Assembly (NCBI RefSeq): GCF_007833215.1
Contig: NZ_CP042239.1
Span: 1,612,001 to 1,676,000 of the forward strand
DNA length: 64,000 nt
DNA from: Sphingomonas suaedae
Lineage (GTDB): Bacteria; Pseudomonadota; Alphaproteobacteria; Sphingomonadales; Sphingomonadaceae
Direction: 5' to 3'
Shown: in pieces, positions 34,714 through 43,146 of the stretch
Layout: each line of letters starts with the position of its first letter
Position numbering within the stretch: position 1 is the first letter of the stretch
Program-made: the position numbers and the translations under genes
Notes under the pieces: generated by a model
Databases searched by the model: none
What the model saw: only the letters and a program-made list of their open reading frames with translations
What the model was told of the DNA's origin: nothing

Positions 34714-35733
34714 TCAGAACCGCGGCGGTGCGCCGCCCGCGCGGTACGCCGCCAATGCCCTGCGCACTCGGTCCGCCGCGCCGGGCATCCCGGCCGCGCG
34801 CAGCAGCGCTTCGTGGTCCGCGCCGAGCATCGCCACGACGCGATCGCCGCGCCACGACTGCACGACCAGCCGGTCGAGCAGTCCGCGCTGCACCGCGATC
34901 GCCTGGGCCAGCTTGGCGCCGCCCTGCGCCGCCAGCGCATGGGCGAGTCCGACACGGGCGCGCACCTCCTGCGCCGTGGCGATCAGCGGCGCTCCAGCCT
35001 GGACTGCAAGCGCGCGATAGCGTTGTTCCGCTCCCGCCCAGTCCTTCGCCGCCAGCGCCATATCGGCCGCCCGCCATTCCGCCTCCGCCGGAAACCTCTC
35101 CTGCGCCGCGGCAAAGGCGGCGCGAACCAGCCCCAAAGCGCGCCCGCGCTGGATCTTGAACCGGGCAATATCGCGCGCCTGCACCTCGCCCGACGGGCGG
35201 TCGTGTCGGAATGCGGTGGCGGTCCGAAAGCTCGCCCGCGCCAGCTCCACCGCCTCGCTGCCCCGCCCCAGCGCCAGCAGCATATCGGCGGTCTTGTCGA
35301 GATAGCTGGCGTCCCCGGTCGCGGTCATCCGCTCCGCTCCCGGCCCATCCACCGCGATCGTGCGCCGCTGCCGGTCCACCGCAATCGTCCAGCGTTGCCG
35401 CACCAGCACGTCGCTCGGTCCCGACTGACGCTCGCGGATCGCGGCAATGGCGTCCAGGCCGTAGCGGATCGCCCCGCGCGCCTCATTGCCCATCGCGCCT
35501 TCTTCCTGAAGCGCGGCCATCGCCGCCTCGATCTCGCCGATTCCCGCATCGGGCCGGCCCTGTTTCTCCAGCACGTCGGCCAGTTCCACCGCACAGGGTA
35601 TCCGGTCGAGGCTCATGCACTCATACTCCGGATTGTCCGCCATCCGTGCCCGAATGGCCGCTTCCTGCGCGCGCAGGTCTTCGGGCGACTGCGCAGCCGC
35701 AACCGCAAGCAGGATCGACAGGCCAAGCCCCAT
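34714..35733 (-). CDS. Exported helical repeat protein
   Basis: 339 aa from the ATG at 35733 after GGCGGG. The short signal peptide is SILLAVAAAQS. The remainder is Ala/Arg-rich helical repeat with TPR-like halves (AVELADVLEKQGRPDAGIGE, LGRGSEAVELARASF) and an early CMSLDRIPCA pair of cysteines that may form a disulfide. No enzymatic motif. Similar in style to the TPR-like gene at 29543 but not clearly a paralog. Confidence 0.75.
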   Translation of the reverse strand: MGLGLSILLAVAAAQSPEDLRAQEAAIRARMADNPEYECMSLDRIPCAVELADVLEKQGRPDAGIGEIEAAMAALQEEGAMGNEARGAIRYGLDAIAAIRERQSGPSDVLVRQRWTIAVDRQRRTIAVDGPGAERMTATGDASYLDKTADMLLALGRGSEAVELARASFRTATAFRHDRPSGEVQARDIARFKIQRGRALGLVRAAFAAAQERFPAEAEWRAADMALAAKDWAGAEQRYRALAVQAGAPLIATAQEVRARVGLAHALAAQGGAKLAQAIAVQRGLLDRLVVQSWRGDRVVAMLGADHEALLRAAGMPGAADRVRRALAAYRAGGAPPRF

Positions 35734-35816
35734 CCCGCCATCGTCGCCGCGCCTGCCCTGGGGGTCAACCGTCGAAACCGGTCGATCCGCCGCGCGCAAG
35801 CCATTAGGCTGTCGGC

Positions 35817-36950
35817 GTGACCTATGACCTTCTGATTGCCGGCGGCGGAATCAACGGCTGCGCCATCGCCCGCGAAGCCGCGCTGCTGGGGCTCAAGACG
35901 TTGCTCGTCGAACGCGATGCCCTTGCCGCGCACACCTCTTCGGCGTCGAGCAAGCTGATCCATGGCGGACTTCGCTACCTCGAAACCTATGAATTCCGGC
36001 TGGTGCGCGAGGCGCTGCACGAGCGCGAGCGGATGCTCGCCACCGCCCCGCAACTGATCCGCCCGATGGCGTTCGTGCTGCCCCACGCGCACGCCGTCCG
36101 CCCCTGGTGGATGGTCCGCGCGGGGCTGTATCTCTACGATCTGCTCGGCGTCGGCTCTTCGCTCCCGCGTTCACGGTCGCTAGGCCGCGATGATCCACGC
36201 CTCGCCCCGCTGATCCCCGACAGCAGCGGCTTCCTCTATTGGGACGCGCAGGTCGATGACGTCGCGCTGACCCGCGCCAACGCCGCCGACGCTATCGCCA
36301 ACGGCGCGGAGGTCGTCACCGGAGTCGCGGTCACCGGCGCGCGGCGTGGCCACACCGGCTGGGACATCGCGCTGTCCGACGGGCGCACCGTCGCTGCACG
36401 CGCGATCGTCAACGCTGCCGGGCCGTGGGTGAAGCAACTGCTCGCGACCCTCGCCATCCCGACCGACAGCGGCCTGCGGCTGGTCAAGGGCAGCCACATC
36501 ACCGTCCCCGCTTTGTGGGAGGGCGATCACGCCTATATCCTGCAACAGCCCGACCGCCGCGTCGTTTTCGCCGCGCCGTGGCAGGGGCAGACGATGATCG
36601 GCACCACCGATGTCCCGGTCGCTCATCCCGATGACGCGGGGATCGATGCAGCGGAAATCGACTATCTCTGCGCCGCCGCAAATCGCTACTTCAGACAGCA
36701 GATCGCCCCTGCGGACGTCACCGGCACCTGGTCCGGCATCCGCGCGCTGCATGACGACGGCGCGGGCGAGGCGCGCGCCGTGACGCGCGACTACCACCTC
36801 GAACTCGACACCGACGGCGCCCCGATCCTCTCGATCTTCGGCGGCAAGATCACCACCGCCCGCGCGCTCGCCGAACATGCGATGAGGAAGCTCGCGCCCG
36901 CACTCGGCATCACCGCCCGGCCAGTCACCCGCGATCGCCCGCTGCCTTGA
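35817..36950 (+). CDS. glpD: Glycerol-3-phosphate dehydrogenase, C-terminally truncated
   Basis: 377 aa from a GTG at 35817. The FAD/DAO domain is complete: IAGGGINGCAIAREAALLGL, SSASSKLIHGGLRYLE, NAAGPWV, KGSHITVPALW, and FGGKITTARALAEHAM. GlpD enzymes are usually about 500 aa with a helical C-terminal domain of about 120 aa; here the frame stops right after the DAO domain and the next gene's stop is only 45 nt away, so that domain is absent. It may be a functional short form or a decaying gene. Role if active: oxidation of glycerol-3-phosphate to dihydroxyacetone phosphate at the membrane. Confidence 0.88.
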   Translation: MTYDLLIAGGGINGCAIAREAALLGLKTLLVERDALAAHTSSASSKLIHGGLRYLETYEFRLVREALHERERMLATAPQLIRPMAFVLPHAHAVRPWWMVRAGLYLYDLLGVGSSLPRSRSLGRDDPRLAPLIPDSSGFLYWDAQVDDVALTRANAADAIANGAEVVTGVAVTGARRGHTGWDIALSDGRTVAARAIVNAAGPWVKQLLATLAIPTDSGLRLVKGSHITVPALWEGDHAYILQQPDRRVVFAAPWQGQTMIGTTDVPVAHPDDAGIDAAEIDYLCAAANRYFRQQIAPADVTGTWSGIRALHDDGAGEARAVTRDYHLELDTDGAPILSIFGGKITTARALAEHAMRKLAPALGITARPVTRDRPLP

Positions 36951-36994
36951 CCGTTTCGCGCTGACGGGGCGGTGCCGCCTATCTGAACACGACT

Positions 36995-38809
36995 CTACTT
37001 CACTCCCGCCACCCAATCGTCGATCTTCTTCTCCAGCACCGGCATCGGCAACGCGCCGGTGTCGAGTACCGCCGCATGGAACCCGCGCGGGTCGAACTTT
37101 GCGCCCAGCGCCGCTTTCGCCTTCGCCTTGGCTTTCAGGATCGTCAGCTGTCCGATCTTGTAGGCCAGCGCCTGCCCCGGCATCGCGATATAGCGTTCGA
37201 CCTCGGCGGTCGCGTCGGTCTGCGACATTGGCGAGTTGGTGACCATATAGTCGATCGCCTGGTCGCGGCTCCATCCCTTGGCGTGCAGCCCGCTATCGAC
37301 CACCAGCCGCATCGCGCGCAGCATCTCGTCGGTCAGGCCACCCATGCGCTGATAGGGGTCGGTCTCCATCCCCAGTTCGGGCCACAGCGTTTCGGCGTAC
37401 AGCGCCCATCCCTCGACATAGGCAGTGTTCCCGCCAAAGCGCATGAAGGCCGGAAGCGCGGCATTCTCCTGCGCCAGGCTGATCTGGAAATGATGCCCCG
37501 GCACCCCCTCGTGCAGGTACAGCGTCTCGGCGCCCCAGGTATAGCGGGTCGGCAGATCATAGGTGTTGAAATAGAAGACACCGGGCCGCGATCCATCGGG
37601 CGTGCCCTGCATATAGCTGCCCGCCGCATCGGTCTTTTCGCGATAGGCGGGGACCGGGCGGATTTCGAGCGGGGTCTTGGGGATCAGCGAGAATTGCTCG
37701 CGCACCCGCGCGTCCACACGCTTGCCGATCGCCTCATATTCCTCCCGCAGCGCGTCGGCGCTGGCGGGCTGGAAGCGTTTGTCGGTACGCAGATGGGTGA
37801 AGAATTCCTGCAGGCTGCCCTTGAACCCCACCTTCTCCTTCTGCGCCTCCATCCCGGCGGTGATCCGCTTCACCTCCGACAGGCCGAGATTGTGGACATA
37901 GTCCGCCGTCAGCGGCAGCGTTGTGTTGCTCTCGATCGCATAGGCATAGAGCGCAGCGCCGCCGGGCAGGTCCGACGTACCCACCGTATCGCGCGCGGCG
38001 GGGAGATATTCGCTTGCCAGGAAATCGCGGATTTTCTTGTGCGCGGGCAGGATCACGTCACGGATCTGCGCGGCATAGGCGGCCTTGAGCCGCACCTGAT
38101 CGGCTTCCGCAATGCCATCGGGGAATTTCTGCACCGGGCCATAGAAAACGGACTCCTCCACCCCCTGCGCGATCAGATTGTCGAACTGGCCGATCATGTT
38201 GGTGACGACCAGTTTGGGCTGGACGATCCTGCGCTGCATCCCCTCACGGAACAGGCCGATCACCCGATCATACATCGCGGCATATTGAGCGTTGCGCTTG
38301 AGGTTGTTCTCATAGTCAGCAACCGTCTTGAACGGCGCCGCGCCCTGCCCCGATGCGAAGTCAGGGTAAAAGGACTGGAAGCCGGTGAAATGGTCCATCG
38401 GAAGATATTTGGACACCGCCAGGATTTCCGGACGATAGCCCTTGAGCGCGCGCAACTGATCCGCCTCGAACACGTCATAGGCAATCTTGTTGACCGGGGT
38501 CAGCTTGGCCCGGTCGATCTTGCGCAGCGCCGCCAGATCCGCCTCGTTCGCCGCCTTTTCCGCCGCGATATAGGCGTCGGTATAATAGGTACCGAGCTGG
38601 TCGGCATAGCGCTGGTCGCCGCGAAACAGCGCCATGATCGGGTTGCGCTTGAGCGACGCTTCGTCGCTTGCATGGAACAGCGCCTTCAGTTTCGCGTCCT
38701 CCGCCCCTTCACCGGGAAGAGCAGCGGGAGCAGGCTGTTGCTGCGCGGAGAGCGCGGGGATGCTGACCCCCGCGAGCAGGCTGGCGAGGATCAGGGGGGC
38801 GAGGCGCAT
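36995..38809 (-). CDS. DUF885 family exported metallopeptidase-like protein
   Basis: 604 aa from the ATG at 38809 (AGGACCCTGCC before it). A signal peptide ends near ALSAQQ (about 22). The DUF885 hallmark is clear: TLYLHEGVPGHHFQ (HExxxHH, a zinc-site-like motif), followed by FGGNTAYVEGWALYAE with a further Glu and a late YMVTNSPMS segment. The family is predicted to be carboxypeptidase-like metallopeptidases. Periplasmic; convergent with the truncated glpD. Confidence 0.92.
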   Translation of the reverse strand: MRLAPLILASLLAGVSIPALSAQQQPAPAALPGEGAEDAKLKALFHASDEASLKRNPIMALFRGDQRYADQLGTYYTDAYIAAEKAANEADLAALRKIDRAKLTPVNKIAYDVFEADQLRALKGYRPEILAVSKYLPMDHFTGFQSFYPDFASGQGAAPFKTVADYENNLKRNAQYAAMYDRVIGLFREGMQRRIVQPKLVVTNMIGQFDNLIAQGVEESVFYGPVQKFPDGIAEADQVRLKAAYAAQIRDVILPAHKKIRDFLASEYLPAARDTVGTSDLPGGAALYAYAIESNTTLPLTADYVHNLGLSEVKRITAGMEAQKEKVGFKGSLQEFFTHLRTDKRFQPASADALREEYEAIGKRVDARVREQFSLIPKTPLEIRPVPAYREKTDAAGSYMQGTPDGSRPGVFYFNTYDLPTRYTWGAETLYLHEGVPGHHFQISLAQENAALPAFMRFGGNTAYVEGWALYAETLWPELGMETDPYQRMGGLTDEMLRAMRLVVDSGLHAKGWSRDQAIDYMVTNSPMSQTDATAEVERYIAMPGQALAYKIGQLTILKAKAKAKAALGAKFDPRGFHAAVLDTGALPMPVLEKKIDDWVAGVK

Positions 38810-38929
38810 GGCAGGGTCCTTGGCAAAGGTGTAATAGCGGCACATTACACCCTCGCCCCCGCGTCGCAAGGCTGCACCGCAATCGCGCAACCGCGGCGCG
38901 GCGTTGCCCATTTGTTAGGCAGTTGTTAA

Positions 38930-39436
<507 letters not shown>

Positions 39437-39540
39437 CGCACCGCAATAATTTCACGAAGCTGCACCGCAGCGCAACATGATTCTCCGGCACCCGCGACGG
39501 GCGCCGGACCCGAAGAGCGAAAGAAAGGGGCTTGGTTCCA

Positions 39541-40953
39541 ATGGCTAACAGCGCAGCCGATATTCTGAAGATGGTGAAGGATCAGGAGATCGAATGGATC
39601 GATCTTCGCTTTACCGACCCCAAGGGCAAGTGGCAGCACCTCACCATGGTCGCATCGGTGATCGGCGAGGACGAACTGACCGACGGCCTGATGTTCGACG
39701 GTTCGTCGATCGCGGGGTGGAAGGCGATCAACGAATCCGACATGATTCTGAAGCCCGACCTCGACGCCGTCTGGACCGATCCGTTCAGCGCGACGCCGAT
39801 GCTGATCCTGGTCTGCGACATCGTCGAACCGTCGACCGGCGAGCTTTATTCGCGCGACCCGCGCTCGACCGCGAAGCGCTCGGAAGCCTATCTCCAGTCG
39901 CTCGGCATCGGCGACACCGTCTATGTCGGCCCGGAAGCCGAATTCTTCATGTTCGACGATGTGAAGTTCGAGAACAGCTATTCGACCAGCTATTATGCGA
40001 TCGACGATATCGAGCTGCCCGGCAACTCGTCCAAGGACTATGAGAGCGGCAATATGGGCCACCGCCCGCGTGCCAAGGGCGGCTATTTCCCCGTCGCGCC
40101 AGTCGATAGCGCCGTCGACATCCGTGGCGAGATGGTCTCGACCATGCTCGAAATGGGCCTGCCCTGCGACAAGCATCACCATGAGGTGGCCGCCGCGCAG
40201 CACGAGCTGGGCCTGACCTTCGGCACGCTGGTTCAAACCGCGGACCGGATGCAGATCTACAAGTACGTCGTGCATCAGGTCGCCCATGCCTATGGCAAGA
40301 CCGCGACCTTCATGCCCAAGCCGATCAAGGAAGATAACGGCTCGGGCATGCACACCCACATGTCGATCTGGGACAAGGGCTCGCCCCTGTTCGCGGGCAA
40401 TGGCTATGCCGGCCTGTCCGAAATGTGCCTCTATTTCATCGGCGGCGTCATCAAGCACGCCAAGGCGCTCAATGCCTTCACCAACCCGTCGACCAACAGC
40501 TACAAGCGACTGGTCCCCGGATATGAGGCGCCGGTGCTGCTCGCCTATTCGAGCCGCAACCGCTCCGCCTCGTGCCGCATCCCCTATGGTGCGGGCAGCA
40601 AGGCGAAGCGCGTCGAATTCCGCTTCCCGGATGCGCTGGCGAACCCCTATCTCGCTTATGCCGCGCTGCTGATGGCGGGCCTCGACGGCATCCAGAACAA
40701 GATCCATCCGGGCGACCCGATGGACAAGAATCTCTACGACCTGCCGCCCGAGGAACTGAGCCTGGTCCCGACCGTCTGCGGCTCGCTCCGCGAGGCGCTG
40801 GACAGCCTCGAAGCCGATATGGACTTCCTCCTCAAGGGCGACGTGTTCAGCGCCGACCAGATCGCCGCCTATATCGAACTCAAGCGCGAAGAGGTCGCCC
40901 GCTGGGAAATGACCCCCTCGCCGGTCGAATACGACATGTATTACAGCTCGTAA
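39541..40953 (+). CDS. glnA: Glutamine synthetase, type I
   Basis: 470 aa from the ATG at 39541 (upstream in-frame start at 39532 possible). Type I signatures: [28 protein letters not shown], the [19 protein letters not shown]/metal region, and NLYDLPPEE containing the adenylylated Tyr, which shows control by GlnE. It makes glutamine from glutamate and ammonia. It follows glnB and ends in a strong terminator, so the R-body genes downstream need their own promoter. Confidence 0.98.
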   Translation: MANSAADILKMVKDQEIEWIDLRFTDPKGKWQHLTMVASVIGEDELTDGLMFDGSSIAGWKAINESDMILKPDLDAVWTDPFSATPMLILVCDIVEPSTGELYSRDPRSTAKRSEAYLQSLGIGDTVYVGPEAEFFMFDDVKFENSYSTSYYAIDDIELPGNSSKDYESGNMGHRPRAKGGYFPVAPVDSAVDIRGEMVSTMLEMGLPCDKHHHEVAAAQHELGLTFGTLVQTADRMQIYKYVVHQVAHAYGKTATFMPKPIKEDNGSGMHTHMSIWDKGSPLFAGNGYAGLSEMCLYFIGGVIKHAKALNAFTNPSTNSYKRLVPGYEAPVLLAYSSRNRSASCRIPYGAGSKAKRVEFRFPDALANPYLAYAALLMAGLDGIQNKIHPGDPMDKNLYDLPPEELSLVPTVCGSLREALDSLEADMDFLLKGDVFSADQIAAYIELKREEVARWEMTPSPVEYDMYYSS

Positions 40954-40976
40954 TCGTCCGAACCAATGTCATGATG

Positions 40977-41009
40977 GGCGTTCCGGCTTTGGCCGGGACG
41001 CCTTTTTTT
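40977..41009 (+). terminator. glnA rho-independent terminator
   Basis: An 11-bp stem (GGCGTTCCGGC at 40977-40987 and GCCGGGACGCC at 40992-41002, one G-T pair) followed by seven T, 24 nt past the glnA stop. Confidence 0.93.
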
Positions 41010-41142
41010 GTCCCATCGCAAAAAGGTGCAAAGTAAAAATCACGGTCACCACAATAACGATTCGACTCGCAACGCGTTCAGGCATAGCAAGGTGCGCAAA
41101 TCGGCACGCGATGCCCGGCCCGGTTCAGGAGGAGGACAGGAT

Positions 41143-41412
41143 ATGGCGTTCCCAACGGCGGTAAACGATCAGATCACCGACTCGGTAACTCAGGCGAATA
41201 CGAAGGTTCTGGGCGACGCACCTGCGGTAGCGATGGGAAATCTCTATCAGGCTACTGCGCAGGCGCTTGCCAATGCCGCGCACAATGCCACCAACGCCCA
41301 GCAACAATCCAATGTGGCGGCGCAGGCCGCGACGACGATGGGCGTCGCCACACTCTATTCGCTCGACACCGCGGCGGCCGGCCTCGCGGCCGAGGACATC
41401 CTCAAGAGCTGA
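41143..41412 (+). CDS. RebB-family R-body structural protein (1)
   Basis: 89 aa from the ATG at 41143, which has a strong AGGAGGAGGACAGG ribosome site. It matches the RebB family along its length: AVNDQITDSVTQANTKVLGD, AVAMGNLYQATAQALANAA, then AQQQSNVAAQAATTMGVATL and YSLDT. Such small helical proteins assemble into R-bodies, insoluble coiled ribbons that can extend abruptly, best known from Caedibacter killer symbionts. First gene of a run of four Reb-type genes. Very close to the second (nearly identical in the middle), so a recent duplication. Confidence 0.92.
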   Translation: MAFPTAVNDQITDSVTQANTKVLGDAPAVAMGNLYQATAQALANAAHNATNAQQQSNVAAQAATTMGVATLYSLDTAAAGLAAEDILKS

Positions 41413-41471
41413 AGTCCGCCGACCCGCAAATTGGGTCGCCTGTCGCTTTCTGATTCAGAAAGGAATTCGCC

Positions 41472-41789
41472 TTGGCCTTTCCAACCGCCGTTAACAGCCA
41501 GATCACCGATGCGGTCACGCAGGCCGATGTTCAGGTGGTCGGCGTGTCGCCCGCCATGGCGCTCGGAAACCTCTATCAGGCGACCGCCCAGGCGCTTGCC
41601 AATGCCGCGCATAATGCCACGGCGGCTCAGCAACAGATGTGGATCACGGCACAGGCCGCCACCACCGCCGGTGTCGCGCTGATCTACGGCCATACCGCCA
41701 GCGGCGTGCATACGATGGATATCCTGAGCAGCCCCGTCCGCGGCCTCGGGGCCGAGGCCGCGCCCCCGCCCCCGCCCTCGGGCGAATGA
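41472..41789 (+). CDS. RebB-family R-body structural protein (2)
   Basis: 105 aa starting with TTG at 41472 after AAAGGAATTCGCC. AFPTAVNSQITDAVTQADVQ and GNLYQATAQALANAAHNAT are shared with the first Reb gene, with QMWITAQAATTAGVALIYG in the C-terminal helix. It differs in a Pro-rich tail (PPPPPSGE). The gap from gene 1 is 59 nt. The rare TTG start may set its level relative to gene 1. Confidence 0.9.
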   Translation: MAFPTAVNSQITDAVTQADVQVVGVSPAMALGNLYQATAQALANAAHNATAAQQQMWITAQAATTAGVALIYGHTASGVHTMDILSSPVRGLGAEAAPPPPPSGE

Positions 41790-41811
41790 TCGCTTAGCCG
41801 GAGTTCGACCC

Positions 41812-42333
41812 ATGCCCGATCAGCCCCCCGAGCAGCCCGACGACGACGCGCCCGGCCCCGAGCCCGCAGACGGCGGAGCGAGCGGCACCGTCAACAGCCA
41901 GATCACCGATGCGGTAACCGCGCTCAACGTGCTGGCCGCGGGGGGCGCTCCCGCCAGCGCGGCCGCGATGCTGGGGCTGGTCGCCGCGAACACGATCGGC
42001 CTTGGAATGCACAATGCCGTCACCCGGCAACAGGCGGATGCAGCGATCGCCTCCGCCTCGATCACGGCCGCCTGCGCCCGGATGCTGGGCGCGAGCCTCG
42101 CGCCCGGCGTAGCGCCGATGACGCCGTCCGCGCTTGTCGCCGCCGCCGAAGCCCAGGCACAGGCGGCGATCGCCCTTCTCCAGGCACAGAAAGAGGCCGA
42201 CGGCGCCATTGCCGACGAGGCCACCGCCGCGCTTGCCCGGATCGCTGCTGCCGCGAGCGCCGCTTCACCGGCGCCTTCGCCCTCCCCGGAAAAGGGCGCG
42301 GCGCCCAAGGCAAAGGCCGGAAAAGCGCAATGA
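41812..42333 (+). CDS. RebB-like R-body protein with long C-terminal extension (3)
   Basis: 173 aa. An acidic, Pro-rich N-terminus (about 25 residues) precedes a diverged Reb core (GTVNSQITDAVTALNVLAAG, LGLVAANTIGLGMHNAVTRQ). An Ala-rich helical extension (LVAAAEAQAQAAIALLQAQK) and a Lys-rich end follow. The extension is not typical of short Reb proteins, and may be a capping, anchoring or accessory subunit (inference). Its stop overlaps the next start (ATGA). Confidence 0.8.
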   Translation: MPDQPPEQPDDDAPGPEPADGGASGTVNSQITDAVTALNVLAAGGAPASAAAMLGLVAANTIGLGMHNAVTRQQADAAIASASITAACARMLGASLAPGVAPMTPSALVAAAEAQAQAAIALLQAQKEADGAIADEATAALARIAAAASAASPAPSPSPEKGAAPKAKAGKAQ

Positions 42334-42680
42334 GCGATCCCATGACCGTCAATCCGCAAGTCACCGACGCCATCCACCAGATGCAGTCGGCGGTGCTTTC
42401 GCCAGAGGTCGTGCTGACATCGGGGGCAGGCAAAGCCTATCAGTCGGTCGCGCAGTCCGCCGCGATCGCGGTCCAGGACGCCACCGACGCGCTGCGCAAC
42501 GCGACCACCCTTGCCACCGCGGCCACCGCCGCCGCCACCGCACAGTTCCTCGCCACCGGCGATCCCCGCTATCTCGAAGCGCTGCCCAGAATGGCCGCGA
42601 TCGCCGACAAGGCCATTGCCGACTATCAGGCCGTTGGCGAGGCGGCGGCCTCGGTGCTGAAGGCATTTCCCGCGGGCTGA
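42330..42680 (+). CDS. RebB-like R-body protein (4)
   Basis: 116 aa. A diverged Reb core is seen: MTVNPQVTDAIHQMQSAVLS, AYQSVAQSAAIAVQDATDAL, then Ala/Thr-rich helix. The C-terminal third (FLATGDPRYLEALPRMAAIA) is its own. Coupled to gene 3 by a 4-nt overlap; ATG at 42342 is an alternative start. Confidence 0.78.
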   Translation: MSDPMTVNPQVTDAIHQMQSAVLSPEVVLTSGAGKAYQSVAQSAAIAVQDATDALRNATTLATAATAAATAQFLATGDPRYLEALPRMAAIADKAIADYQAVGEAAASVLKAFPAG

Positions 42681-42700
42681 CACCGGATCGGAGAGAGAGG

Positions 42701-42910
42701 ATGGCCGCGAAGACAAGGACCAGCAAAGCGCGTTCGGGCGCCGGGTCCATGGCTTCCGACACCCCCGCAAATGCAGAGCGGCGCGACGCCCGGCGCCGGG
42801 ACCGCGCGGCCAGTCGATCGCGCGCCGATGTCGCCGCTGCGCATGAGGCGGCGGAGACGGCGGTCGCCGCCGCCGTGACGGCGATGCGCAACCCTCCCGA
42901 ACCGGGCTGA
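42701..42910 (+). CDS. Small basic protein at the end of the R-body operon
   Basis: 69 aa from the ATG at 42701 with a good GGAGAGAGAGG site, 20 nt after gene 4. The N-terminal half is Arg/Lys/Ser-rich (RRDARRRDRAASRSR), and the C-terminal half is an Ala-rich helix (AHEAAETAVAAAVTAM) that echoes the Reb helices. No family recognised. Operon position suggests an assembly or accessory factor for R-bodies (inference). Confidence 0.65.
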   Translation: MAAKTRTSKARSGAGSMASDTPANAERRDARRRDRAASRSRADVAAAHEAAETAVAAAVTAMRNPPEPG

Positions 42911-43012
42911 ACCCGGGATCGCCCGTTTCGGTCGCGATATCGGGAGAGACGGCACCGGACCGCGACCAGCCCAACCGCGCGATCTTGTGCGGTGCAGCGT
43001 TGCCGTTGCGCA

Positions 43013-43030
43013 ACGTCACACAATTGTCCT
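43013..43030 (+). promoter_or_regulatory. Possible Pho box upstream of receptor-phytase genes
   Basis: ACGTCAC, 4 nt, TTGTCCT: two half-sites with 11-bp period resembling the PhoB direct repeat CTGTCAT-N4-CTGTCAT (4 of 7 and 5 of 7 matches). It lies 117 nt before the TonB receptor start. Plausible given the phytase downstream, but the match is partial. Confidence 0.35.
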
Positions 43031-43146
43031 CATTTCGCCTCAACAATGAAATGAAAAACGCACCGGAGTGACATCAAGCCGCCCTATCGCGCCCCTCGAC
43101 TCAGCGCCCGCCGCAACTGACGGGCCGTTTCCAACGGGGGATTTTC

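Noticed and set aside
34813..35820. Plus-strand ORF antisense to the helical repeat protein gene
   Set aside because: Arg/His/Gln-rich composition is typical of antisense reading in GC-rich genes; the minus-strand frame has a signal peptide and helix repeats.
41100..41118. Sigma-54 promoter before the R-body genes
   Set aside because: CGGCACG is followed by GATGC at the wrong distance; the GG and GC pairs are two bases too close.
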